From NCBI RefSeq assembly GCF_021412585.1, contig NZ_JAKCMI010000029.1, positions 62,001-126,000 on the forward strand: a stretch of DNA of 64,000 nt. The letters are read 5' to 3'. Below, piece by piece: positions 27,688 through 37,920 of this stretch. Below the pieces are notes generated by a model. It was given only the letters and a program-made list of their open reading frames with translations, was not told the origin of the DNA and did no database searches. Position 1 is the first letter of the stretch, and every line of letters starts with the position of its first letter. The DNA comes from Halomonas alkalisoli (GTDB taxonomy: Bacteria > Pseudomonadota > Gammaproteobacteria > Pseudomonadales > Halomonadaceae). The position numbers were made by a program, and so were the translations under genes.

Positions 27688-28998
27688 TCAGAACCAGGTC
27701 AGGCCAACGGCAATGATGATGCCGGTAAAGAACAGCTGGATCAGGCAGAAGCCCATGATGTCCTTGGCCTTCAGCCCGGCGATGGCAAGTACCGGCAGCG
27801 CCCAGAACGGCTGCAGCAGGTTGGTCCAGGCATCGCCCCAGGCCACGGCCATGGAGACGCGTGCCACGTCCACGCCCAGCGCCTCGGCGGCCGGCAGCAT
27901 CACCGGTGCCTGTACCGCCCACTGGCCGCCACCGGAGGGCACGAAGAGGTTGACGATGCCGGCACTGAGGAAGGACCAGAAAGGCAGCGAGGTTTCGGTG
28001 GCAAACGAGATCAGGCCCTGGGACATGGATTCGGCAAGTCCGGACTGCACCATGATCGCCATGATCCCGGCGTAGAAGGGGAACTGGATCACGATGCCGG
28101 CACCGCCCTTGATCGCCTCATTGAGGCTCTCGAGCAGGCTGCGGGGCGTGCGGTGCAGCACGATGGCCAGGAACAGGAACATGAAGTTGACGATGTTCAG
28201 GTTCAGGCCGCCGCCACGCAGGAGGAAGTGGTCGAGCAGGAAGATCACCCCGGGGATGCCCACCAGCCAGGCCAGGGTCACGCTGTTCTCGAGCCGGTCG
28301 GCGGGGCGGGTGATGCGTGCCCGGGCATCGGGCGCCTCCCCCAGCACCTTGGGGTCTACATAGACGCTGTCCTTCTCGTCGGGCAGCATCAGGCGGTTGA
28401 CCAGGGGAATGCTGATGAACAGGCAGGCCACGATCGCCAGATTGAAGAAGGAGAAGATGGTGGAGCCGGTGCCGATCACGCCGATCTGGTCGGCGGTGAA
28501 GTGCCCGTCGGTGGCGATGGTCAGCGGAATGGAACCGGCCAGCCCGCCGTGCCAGACAACGAAGCCGGAGTAGGCGCTGGCCACCAGCAGGCGATAATCG
28601 ACCCGCACCAGCCGTGCCAGTTCCTTGGCGAACAGGGCGCCTACCACCAGCCCGAAGCCCCAGTTGATCCAGCTGGCCAGCAGCGAGACCAGGGTGACCA
28701 GGATGATGGCGCTGCCGGCGTTCTTGGCCTTGCCTGCCAGCTGCTGCAGCATGCGTTTTACCGGCGGTGAGCTGGCCAGCATGAAGCCGGTGACGAGAAT
28801 CAGCAGCATCTGCATCGAGAACGTCAGCAGATTCCAGAAGCCATCGCCCCAGAAGCGCATCACCGCCAATGGTGTCTGGCGTTCGACGCCAATGGCCGCG
28901 GCGGCCGCGATGATCGTAAGCAGCAGCACGAAAATGAATGGATCGGGCAGATAGCGATCGACCAGCCTGACGGCAGGTTTGGACAGGAACTTGAGCAT
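27688..28998 (-). CDS. Short-chain fatty acid transporter (AtoE family)
   Basis: 436-residue inner-membrane protein with about 11-12 hydrophobic segments. The motifs RYLPDPFIFVLLLT near the N-terminus, INWGFGLVVGALFAKEL in the middle and NLFVPSGGGQWAVQ/WGDAWTNLLQPFW near the C-terminus are those of AtoE-type short-chain fatty acid (butyrate, acetoacetate) transporters. The ATG at 28998 gives the expected MLKFL start. The thioesterase lies downstream on the same strand beyond a terminator. Confidence 0.9.
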   Translation of the reverse strand: MLKFLSKPAVRLVDRYLPDPFIFVLLLTIIAAAAAIGVERQTPLAVMRFWGDGFWNLLTFSMQMLLILVTGFMLASSPPVKRMLQQLAGKAKNAGSAIILVTLVSLLASWINWGFGLVVGALFAKELARLVRVDYRLLVASAYSGFVVWHGGLAGSIPLTIATDGHFTADQIGVIGTGSTIFSFFNLAIVACLFISIPLVNRLMLPDEKDSVYVDPKVLGEAPDARARITRPADRLENSVTLAWLVGIPGVIFLLDHFLLRGGGLNLNIVNFMFLFLAIVLHRTPRSLLESLNEAIKGGAGIVIQFPFYAGIMAIMVQSGLAESMSQGLISFATETSLPFWSFLSAGIVNLFVPSGGGQWAVQAPVMLPAAEALGVDVARVSMAVAWGDAWTNLLQPFWALPVLAIAGLKAKDIMGFCLIQLFFTGIIIAVGLTWF

Positions 28999-29116
28999 GG
29001 CAGTTTCGCTTCTTCTAATGTTGTGGAATGGCTGTCGGGTCGTCTGAGAAAAGTAGCGCAAGCTCAGAAGGTTGCATGGTTCGACTCGTCAACGGTGGGA
29101 CGAATGCCGGGCTTTG

Positions 29117-30463
29117 TCAAAGGCAAGGGGCCGCAGGATGCCAGCGGGTACGGCGGTGATGAAGGTAATAGCCGGCAAGAACGGCCGAGCGCACCAGGCT
29201 GAATGTCAGGAAGGCCAGCCATAGGCCATGGTTGCCCAGCGACTGAGTGGCCCACCAGATCGGAAGGTAGGCGGCAAGGCCAATGAAGATGCTGTTGCGC
29301 ATCTCGCGTATCGCCGTGGCGCCGATGAAGACGCCATCCAGCAGGTAGCTCCACACGGCGATCAAGGGCATGGCCACCATCCATGGCAGGTAGCTGCCTG
29401 CCGTGGCACGCACTTCCGGTAGCCCCGTCAACAGGGCGATGAGGTAGTGGCCACCGAGGGCGAAAGCCAGCGAGGCGATGCCTGCAGTGGCCAGCGAGAA
29501 CCAGGCCGCGGTACGCACGGCGGTGGCGAACTCGTCCCAGCGGCGCCGCCCCACCGAGCGGCCGACGATCGCCTCAGCGGCGTGGGCGAAGCCGTCCAGG
29601 GCATAGCTGGTGAGCATAATGAACTGCAGCAGCACGGCATTGGCGGCCAGCACGGTATCGCCCTGTACGGCGCCCCGCGAGGTGAAGAAGGCCATGGCGA
29701 ACAGCAGCCCCAGGGTGCGCACGAAGAGATTGGCATTGACGTGGAAGAGCTCGGCGTAAGCGGCCAGCGTCAGCAGGCGCTCGCGCAGGAAGCGTCCCTC
29801 CAGCAGCTTCAGCTGTCGGCTCACCAGCCACAGGCCGAAGGTCAGCGCCGTATAGTCGGCGATGACCGTGGCCCAGGCCACCCCGTCGCTGGTCATGCCG
29901 AGCCCCACCACGAAGAGCAGGTCGAGGGCGATGTTGACGCTATTGGTCAATACCAGGATGAGCAGGGTGACCCGTGAATTCTGCTGGCCCAGGAACCAGC
30001 CGAGAATCGCATAGTTGGCCAGCACCGCCGGCGCCGAGAGAATGCGGATCTGCGCGTACTCGGCTGCCAGTTCGGTGGCCACTTCGCTGCCGTTCAGCAG
30101 CCAGAGGCCGAGTGAGATCAGCGGCCGTGAGAAGAGGATCAACAGGGTGCCGATGGCGGCAGCCAACAGCAGCGACTGGCCCAGCAGGTTGCGCACCTCG
30201 CTGTCGCTTTCGCGCCCCAGCGCCTGGGAGGTCAGCCCCGTGGTGCCCATGCGCAGGAAACCGAAGCCCCAGTAGAGGAAGCTGAACAGGGTGGCGCCCA
30301 GGGTCACCCCGGCCAGGTAGCGGGAATCCGGCAGGTGACCGACCACGGCGGTGTCCACCAGCCCCAGCAGCGGCACGGTGATGTTCGACAGGATGATGGG
30401 CCAGGCCAGCATCCAGATGCGACGGCGGGCGGCGGAGGGTGTAGCCAGTTCCTGGGGTGCCAC
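29117..30463 (-). CDS. MATE family efflux transporter (DinF-like)
   Basis: 448-residue membrane exporter with 12 hydrophobic segments in two related halves. It opens RIWMLAWPIILSNITVPLLGLVDTAVVGHLPD, and NANLFVRTLGLLFAMAFFTSRGA plus YALDGFAHAAEAIVG in the second half place it in the DinF branch. It exports cationic drugs or metabolites in exchange for H+ or Na+. The start appears to be GTG (30463), with GGAAGA upstream; no ATG fits the family N-terminus. Confidence 0.9.
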   Translation of the reverse strand: MAPQELATPSAARRRIWMLAWPIILSNITVPLLGLVDTAVVGHLPDSRYLAGVTLGATLFSFLYWGFGFLRMGTTGLTSQALGRESDSEVRNLLGQSLLLAAAIGTLLILFSRPLISLGLWLLNGSEVATELAAEYAQIRILSAPAVLANYAILGWFLGQQNSRVTLLILVLTNSVNIALDLLFVVGLGMTSDGVAWATVIADYTALTFGLWLVSRQLKLLEGRFLRERLLTLAAYAELFHVNANLFVRTLGLLFAMAFFTSRGAVQGDTVLAANAVLLQFIMLTSYALDGFAHAAEAIVGRSVGRRRWDEFATAVRTAAWFSLATAGIASLAFALGGHYLIALLTGLPEVRATAGSYLPWMVAMPLIAVWSYLLDGVFIGATAIREMRNSIFIGLAAYLPIWWATQSLGNHGLWLAFLTFSLVRSAVLAGYYLHHRRTRWHPAAPCL

Positions 30464-30521
30464 GGGGTCTTCCGGTGAGAGGCGAAACCGTGAAGCATGG
30501 CGGGCGATGCAACATAACGCA

Positions 30522-30545
30522 ACAGCCCCGCGGCGGCGGGGCTGT
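30522..30545 (-). terminator. Hairpin terminator after the outer-membrane barrel gene
   Basis: Perfect 10-bp stem ACAGCCCCGC/GCGGGGCTGT with a 4-base loop, 24 bases beyond the barrel gene's stop and 59 bases before the MATE gene start. Confidence 0.75.
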
Positions 30546-30569
30546 CAGGTGCCGAGCCAGCTGGGTGAA

Positions 30570-31184
30570 TCAGAACAGATAGCCGATACCGGCGGAGATC
30601 AGGTCGATGGTAAAGTCCTCGCCCTGATCGCGTAGATCGAAGTACTCGTACTCGGCGCGTACCATCACTTGGTTGACCACATATTCGACACCCACCCCAT
30701 AGAATGGGTCGGTGCCATCGGCGCTACCCAAGACCTGTACTCGGTTGCCTTGGGTCGTGGTGAAATTCCCGCTCCCCTTTCCGTCCCAGGCGATCAGCCC
30801 CACCTTGCCGTATATGCCGAATCCGTGCTGGATCGGTAGCCTGCCCAGCAAGGCAAAGCCAAAGCCGTCAGCGCTTGCTTTCCCATCGGCAGGCTCGCCA
30901 TTGATGCTGCCACTGGCAGTGAAGTCGCCGAAATCCACATAGCTGGCTTCCAGCGAGAAGTTGGGATTGAAGTCATAGCCGACAAACAGCTTATAGGCGG
31001 TATCGGTGTCATCGGTACTGGCACCAAGGTCGCTTAGCAAGTCCAGGGTATCGTTATCCAGCTTGGACTGCCCGAGACCGGCGCCCAGGTAGAGGCCCGT
31101 ATGGGGGCCAGGCTGGTAGCTCTGGGCGAAGGCAGGGCTGGAGACCAGGGTGGCCAGGGCGGCGGTGGCGATCAGACGCTTCAT
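30570..31184 (-). CDS. Outer-membrane beta-barrel protein (OmpA/OmpW-like fold)
   Basis: 204-residue protein with a signal peptide ending at SPAFAQS. The mature part shows alternating aromatic and hydrophobic strands (TGLYLGAGLGQSK, AYKLFVGYDFNPNFSLEASYVDFGDF, VMVRAEYEYFDL) and ends with GIGYLF, a terminal phenylalanine as required by the barrel assembly machine. It is probably an 8-stranded barrel. No periplasmic OmpA domain is present. The ATG at 31184 is chosen with GGAGAA upstream. Confidence 0.85.
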   Translation of the reverse strand: MKRLIATAALATLVSSPAFAQSYQPGPHTGLYLGAGLGQSKLDNDTLDLLSDLGASTDDTDTAYKLFVGYDFNPNFSLEASYVDFGDFTASGSINGEPADGKASADGFGFALLGRLPIQHGFGIYGKVGLIAWDGKGSGNFTTTQGNRVQVLGSADGTDPFYGVGVEYVVNQVMVRAEYEYFDLRDQGEDFTIDLISAGIGYLF

Positions 31185-31378
31185 GGCGTTCTCCATTGCA
31201 GGTTAGGGCGGGCCTTGGCCCGCGAGGCAGGGCAATCGACACAAGCCGGCCACCCTTAATGTAAACTAATGCATCAGAATGTATCCTAGGCGCTGTCAGG
31301 TGCTAAATCCAATTAATACTTTTGTACGCGACAAGGCATACTAATCACACCAGCCGTAGACGACAGAAGGGGAGGGAA

Positions 31379-31702
31379 ATGATCACGACACACAAGACGC
31401 TAATGGTAGCCGTGCTGGTGCTGGTCACGATGCTCGGCAGCACGAAGGCAATGGCTCAGGAGCAGCATCTTGAAGCTCGACCGAGCGGCGGCGCGATGAT
31501 CGCCGATGCTCTTATTGCACGGCCGTTGCTGCTGGTGGCGACCCTGGGCGGTACCGCACTATTCGTGGTGTCGCTGCCGTTCTCGGCAATGGGGGGCAAC
31601 GTGGATCAGGCTGCGGAAACGCTGGTCAAGACACCGGCCGAGGCCACGTTCCGGCGCTGCCTGGGGTGCACGTCCATCAATCCCCGTACCTACGAGCGAT
31701 AA
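31379..31702 (+). CDS. Small secreted or membrane protein of unknown function
   Basis: 107-residue protein with an N-terminal signal peptide ending near AMAQEQ, a central hydrophobic helix (PLLLVATLGGTALFVVSLPFS) and a conserved-looking C-terminus FRRCLGCTS with two cysteines. Similar Pseudomonas-type proteins are conserved but uncharacterised; some databases label them multidrug transporters without evidence. The start has GGGGAGGG upstream. A strong hairpin follows. It is divergent from the barrel gene. Confidence 0.75.
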   Translation: MITTHKTLMVAVLVLVTMLGSTKAMAQEQHLEARPSGGAMIADALIARPLLLVATLGGTALFVVSLPFSAMGGNVDQAAETLVKTPAEATFRRCLGCTSINPRTYER

Positions 31703-31720
31703 CCTGACCGTCACCAACCA

Positions 31721-31756
31721 ACGCCAGCGCCCCGCGTAATAGCGGGGCGCTGGCGT
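31721..31756. terminator. Hairpin terminator between the small protein gene and ferredoxin gene
   Basis: Perfect 15-bp stem (31721-31735 with 31742-31756) with a 6-base loop, between two convergent genes. Confidence 0.85.
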
Positions 31757-31785
31757 CTGTCGTGAGTCCTGGCGTCGTTGCGCGT

Positions 31786-34584
<2,799 letters not shown>

Positions 34585-34641
34585 GCCGCTTTCCTCGTTC
34601 TGCTGTTGGTGCGAGTGGCTGTAATTGGTATGAGACTGGCG

Positions 34642-34671
34642 ATCATAGCACCCGGCCCGGGACCCCGTCAT
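34642..34671 (-). promoter_or_regulatory. Candidate fabY promoter
   Basis: Read on the minus strand, TGCTATGAT is an extended -10 element (TATGAT at 34647-34642), and ATGACG (34671-34666) is a -35-like hexamer 18 bases upstream. The predicted 5' leader to the TTG start is about 50 bases. Confidence 0.5.
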
Positions 34672-34705
34672 GGGCTCCCCGGGGCCCTTTGAGGCACAAA
34701 TAAAT

Positions 34706-34719
34706 GAAACGAACGTTTG
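34706..34719. promoter_or_regulatory. PsrA-like operator upstream of fabY
   Basis: GAAAC-GAAC-GTTTG fits the known PsrA box (G/C)AAAC-N2-4-GTTT(G/C). PsrA is a TetR-family regulator that senses long-chain fatty acids in pseudomonads. It is embedded in an 18-bp near-palindrome, 35 bases upstream of the proposed fabY promoter, and overlaps the -35 of a candidate plus-strand promoter. Confidence 0.45.
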
Positions 34720-34751
34720 ATGTATGGCGGCTGGCGCGCTACCATGGGCTT

Positions 34752-34811
34752 GCTGTTTGAGTCATACGAGTGGGTATGTGGGCGCGCTTCTTTGGAGCGC
34801 GCCATTTTTTT
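34752..34811 (+). ncRNA. Candidate small RNA ending in an intrinsic terminator
   Basis: A stem GGCGCGCT/AGCGCGCC (34781-34788 with 34796-34803) followed by ATTTTTTT is a textbook plus-strand terminator, yet no plus-strand gene precedes it; fabY points away. Upstream, TTGATG (34717) and TACCAT (34740) are spaced 17 bases and predict a start near 34752. The roughly 60-nt RNA has one more small stem, CATAC/GTATG (34763-34778). Alternatively it is the leader of the methyltransferase gene at 34907. Confidence 0.35.
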
Positions 34812-34906
34812 GTTCACTCGCCGCCTATCTCCGCCGCATCCCGCCTCGCGTGCGGCGCCATGGCTGGTAGAATGGTCGGTTTCGCAATCGTCGTAGCCGA
34901 TGCCGC

Positions 34907-35611
34907 ATGCATGCCACTTCCCGTAACATCGTGACCAACCAGCCGGGGCCCCACCGGGACCTGGCCCGCCGCGTCGAGCGTGCCCTGCGCCATCCGCTGC
35001 GCAAGCCCATAGCCGACCATACCCGCGCGGCCTTCGAGCAGGCCGACGCCTGGCTGCAGGGCGCTGCCGGGGCACCGCTGATCCTGGATGCCGGCTGCGG
35101 CGTGGGGCTTTCCACCAGGCGCCTGGCGAGCCGCTTCCCCGACCATCGGGTCATCGGTGTGGATCGCAGCGCCGACCGCCTTTCCCGCGATCATGGCGCG
35201 CTTCCCGACAATGCCCTGCTGGTACGTGCCGACCTGGTGGATTTCTGGCGCCTGGCGCTGGCAGCCGGCTGGCAGCCGGCGCGTCACTACCTGCTCTACC
35301 CCAACCCCTACCCCAAGTCGGCCCATCTCAAGACCCGCTGGCACGGTCACGCGATCTTCCCGGTGATCGTGGCGCTGGGCGGACGCCTGGAGCTGCGCTC
35401 CAACTGGCGGCTCTACGTCGAGGAGTTCGCCCTGGCGCTGGAGCAGGCCACCGGGGAGACGGCCGCCGTGGAGGCTCACGATCCCGGCGCGGATTGCCTG
35501 ACTCCCTTTGAACAGAAGTACCATGCCAGTGGTCAGTCTCTGTGTCGCCTCGTTGCCACACTGCCCCATGCACCCGGCCTGGTACCCACCGAATCGAACG
35601 AGGAGGGCTGA
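34907..35611 (+). CDS. TrmB-like SAM-dependent methyltransferase
   Basis: 234-residue methyltransferase. The SAM-binding motif I LDAGCGVGLSTRRLA and the motif YLLYPNPYPKSAHLKTRW resemble the tRNA (m7G46) methyltransferase TrmB, where the corresponding motif is FPDPWPKxRHxKRR. The variation suggests a TrmB relative rather than the housekeeping enzyme. The start lacks a good ribosome site, so the true start may differ slightly. The SMR gene begins 1 base after its stop. Confidence 0.75.
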   Translation: MHATSRNIVTNQPGPHRDLARRVERALRHPLRKPIADHTRAAFEQADAWLQGAAGAPLILDAGCGVGLSTRRLASRFPDHRVIGVDRSADRLSRDHGALPDNALLVRADLVDFWRLALAAGWQPARHYLLYPNPYPKSAHLKTRWHGHAIFPVIVALGGRLELRSNWRLYVEEFALALEQATGETAAVEAHDPGADCLTPFEQKYHASGQSLCRLVATLPHAPGLVPTESNEEG

Positions 35612-35612
35612 G

Positions 35613-35942
35613 ATGGCGTTTGTCTACCTGGCCCTGGCCATCGTGGCCGAAGTGGTTGCCACCAGCGCGCTCAAGGCCACCGAGGGCTTTACCCGGCTCT
35701 GGCCCAGCCTGATAGTGGTAGTCGGTTACGTGCTGGCCTTCTACATGCTGTCGCTGGTGCTGCGTACCATCCCCGTCGGGGTCGCCTACGCGATATGGGC
35801 CGGCATGGGGATCGTACTGGTGGCACTCGTCGGTGCGCTGGTGTTCGGCCAGCGGCCCGACCTGCCGGCCATGCTGGGGATTACGCTGATCATCGTGGGG
35901 GTCGTGGTGATCCAGCTGTTCTCCCGGGTATCCGTACACTGA
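35613..35942 (+). CDS. Small multidrug resistance (SMR) family transporter, EmrE-like
   Basis: 109-residue protein with four hydrophobic helices. The essential glutamate in helix 1 is present at residue 13 (VAEVVATSALKAT), and VGVAYAIWAGMGIV carries the conserved aromatic pair seen in drug-exporting EmrE/QacE. It exports quaternary cations in exchange for protons. The ATG has AGGAGGG upstream, within the end of the preceding methyltransferase gene. Confidence 0.92.
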   Translation: MAFVYLALAIVAEVVATSALKATEGFTRLWPSLIVVVGYVLAFYMLSLVLRTIPVGVAYAIWAGMGIVLVALVGALVFGQRPDLPAMLGITLIIVGVVVIQLFSRVSVH

Positions 35943-36000
35943 GGCGTACTTCGGGCCGGCCACATGGGTTCGACATTCTTACAATACGAGGTTCCTGTTC

Positions 36001-37443
36001 ATGTCGCGTTGGCTTGTCCTGCCGTTGGGATTGCTGTTGGGGTTGCTGTTGCCACTGGGTGCGGCGGGTGCCGGCTTTCCGGAACTGGAGCGCATGGTCG
36101 AGAGGGGCTTTCTGGTCAGTGCCGAGGCCAAGCTGCTCGACACCGGCGAAGTCCTCGGTGCCATCGAGCCCCAGCGCCAGCTGTCGCCCGCCTCGGTGAC
36201 CAAGGCCTACCTGGCGGCGGCGGCACTGGATCGTTGGGGCCCCCAGCACCGCTTCACAACCCGGCTGGCAAGCGATGCCGAGCTCAACGGCTCCGGTGTC
36301 GTGGCCGGCGACCTGATACTCGAGGGAGGCGGCGACCCGGCGCTCACCACCGAGGACCTGTGGCGCCTGGCGCAGCGTCTCCACCAACGTGGCGTACGTG
36401 AGGTGGAAGGGCGCCTGGTGGTCAGCCAGTGGCGCTTCGGCCCCGTGGAGTGCATCACCACCGATCGCTGCCAGGCCCGTACGCGCACGGCCAACGCCTA
36501 CAGCGCGCTGCTCTCGTCGGCGGGGGTCAACTACGGCAGCTGGTGCGTCAGCGTGGCCCCCGGGGCGGCGGCCGGCCAGCCGGCGCAGATCACCAGCTGT
36601 GACAGCCAGACCACCATCGTCGGCATCGACAACCAGGTCGAGACCCAGCCCCCCAACAGCGGCACCGAGCTCAATGCAGAACGGGTCACCGGTGAGGAGG
36701 GTGATGTCATGGTGCTGCGTGGCCAGATATCGCTGAACGCCTCGCCACGCGAGGTCTACCGGGCCAGCAGCGACCCGGCACAGCAGACGGCGCGGACCAT
36801 GACGGCCATGCTCGAGCAGGCAGGGATCGCGGTGCGCCAGGGCTATACCACCAGCGTCGAGGAGCCCCCCGCCGCGGCCGGCACCCTGGCGGCAGTGGAT
36901 GGCAAGCCGCTGCAGGAGCTGTTGCTGCGAACCATGAACTACTCCAACAACTTCATGGCCGATGTGCTGGCGCTCAACCTGGTCGATACGCCGCGCAGCA
37001 GCCTGCTGCAGGCCGGCGACGCCATCGAGCACTACGTGGCGGGGATGCCCGACCATGGACCGTTGATCATGCAGAGCGGCAGCGGGCTGACCACCGAGAA
37101 TCGCACCTCGGCCCATGGCTCCAACATCCTGCTGGAGAGCATGTTTCACCGCACGGCGCTGTTCCCCAGCTTCGTTGCCAGCTTCCAGTCGCCGGCCAAC
37201 GGCGTGTCGCGCTTCATCCAGCGGGGCTCGTCCACCTTCCAGAACCACGTCATGCTCAAGACCGGGACCCTCAACCAGCCCATTGCCGTGCGCTCCGTGA
37301 GCGGCTACTTCCGAACCCTCTCCGGGCGTTGGGGGGTCTTCACCGTACTGGTCAACGGGACCGCGACGACGCCGTGGCTCAACTGGGCCCAGGTGCTCGA
37401 CCCCCTGGCCGACGACCTGGAGCGCATGATCGAGGCCCACTGA
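36001..37443 (+). CDS. dacB: D-alanyl-D-alanine carboxypeptidase/endopeptidase (PBP4)
   Basis: 480-residue periplasmic peptidoglycan hydrolase. The signal peptide ends near GAAGAGFP. All three penicillin-binding motifs are visible: SxxK with S65/K68 (SPASVTK), SxN with S315 (YSNNF) and KTG at 420-422 (LKTGTLN). The long insertion between the first two motifs is typical of PBP4. It trims or cleaves peptide cross-links. Neighbours sugE-like SMR and dgkA are on the same strand without overlap. Confidence 0.93.
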   Translation: MSRWLVLPLGLLLGLLLPLGAAGAGFPELERMVERGFLVSAEAKLLDTGEVLGAIEPQRQLSPASVTKAYLAAAALDRWGPQHRFTTRLASDAELNGSGVVAGDLILEGGGDPALTTEDLWRLAQRLHQRGVREVEGRLVVSQWRFGPVECITTDRCQARTRTANAYSALLSSAGVNYGSWCVSVAPGAAAGQPAQITSCDSQTTIVGIDNQVETQPPNSGTELNAERVTGEEGDVMVLRGQISLNASPREVYRASSDPAQQTARTMTAMLEQAGIAVRQGYTTSVEEPPAAAGTLAAVDGKPLQELLLRTMNYSNNFMADVLALNLVDTPRSSLLQAGDAIEHYVAGMPDHGPLIMQSGSGLTTENRTSAHGSNILLESMFHRTALFPSFVASFQSPANGVSRFIQRGSSTFQNHVMLKTGTLNQPIAVRSVSGYFRTLSGRWGVFTVLVNGTATTPWLNWAQVLDPLADDLERMIEAH

Positions 37444-37500
37444 CCTGGCCGTAGGCCCTTCACCCAGCCCGCTAGGGCGCGAGACAGGAAGCACAGCATC

Positions 37501-37872
37501 ATGAAGCGTGGACACACCGGTTGGCGCCATCTGATCAACTCCACCGGCTATTCGCTCAAGGGGCTTGAGCTCGCCTTCCGCCATGAAGCGGCGTTTCGCC
37601 AGGAGCTGGCCCTTTGCGTGATCCTGCTACCGCTGGCCTGGTGGATCGGCGAGGGGCCGGTGGAGTGGATCCTGCTGCTGGGCAGTTGCCTGCTGGTACT
37701 GATCGTCGAGCTGCTCAACAGCGCCATCGAGAGCGTGGTGGACCGCATCGGCACCGAGCACCATGAACTCTCGGGGCGGGCCAAGGACATCAGCTCGGCG
37801 GCGGTGATGCTGTCGCTGCTGCTGGCAGGCCTGGCCTGGGGCCTGCTGACCTGGCAGAAATTCCTGAGCTGA
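37501..37872 (+). CDS. dgkA: Diacylglycerol kinase
   Basis: 123-residue integral membrane kinase with three hydrophobic helices, recycling diacylglycerol to phosphatidic acid. The family motif ELLNSAIESVVDRI (about 70-83), which carries catalytic and metal-binding acidic residues, is followed by the conserved KDISSAAVM. Length is standard. It lies between dacB and glnE. Confidence 0.95.
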   Translation: MKRGHTGWRHLINSTGYSLKGLELAFRHEAAFRQELALCVILLPLAWWIGEGPVEWILLLGSCLLVLIVELLNSAIESVVDRIGTEHHELSGRAKDISSAAVMLSLLLAGLAWGLLTWQKFLS

Positions 37873-37920
37873 ATGCCGCCATGGGCTCCTGCGGGGTGCC
37901 GGTAAGGCCTCGCCTTCGTT

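Noticed and set aside
35890-37584. Minus-strand open frame opposite dacB and dgkA (564 codons)
   Set aside because: It crosses several plus-strand genes that are well supported by catalytic motifs.
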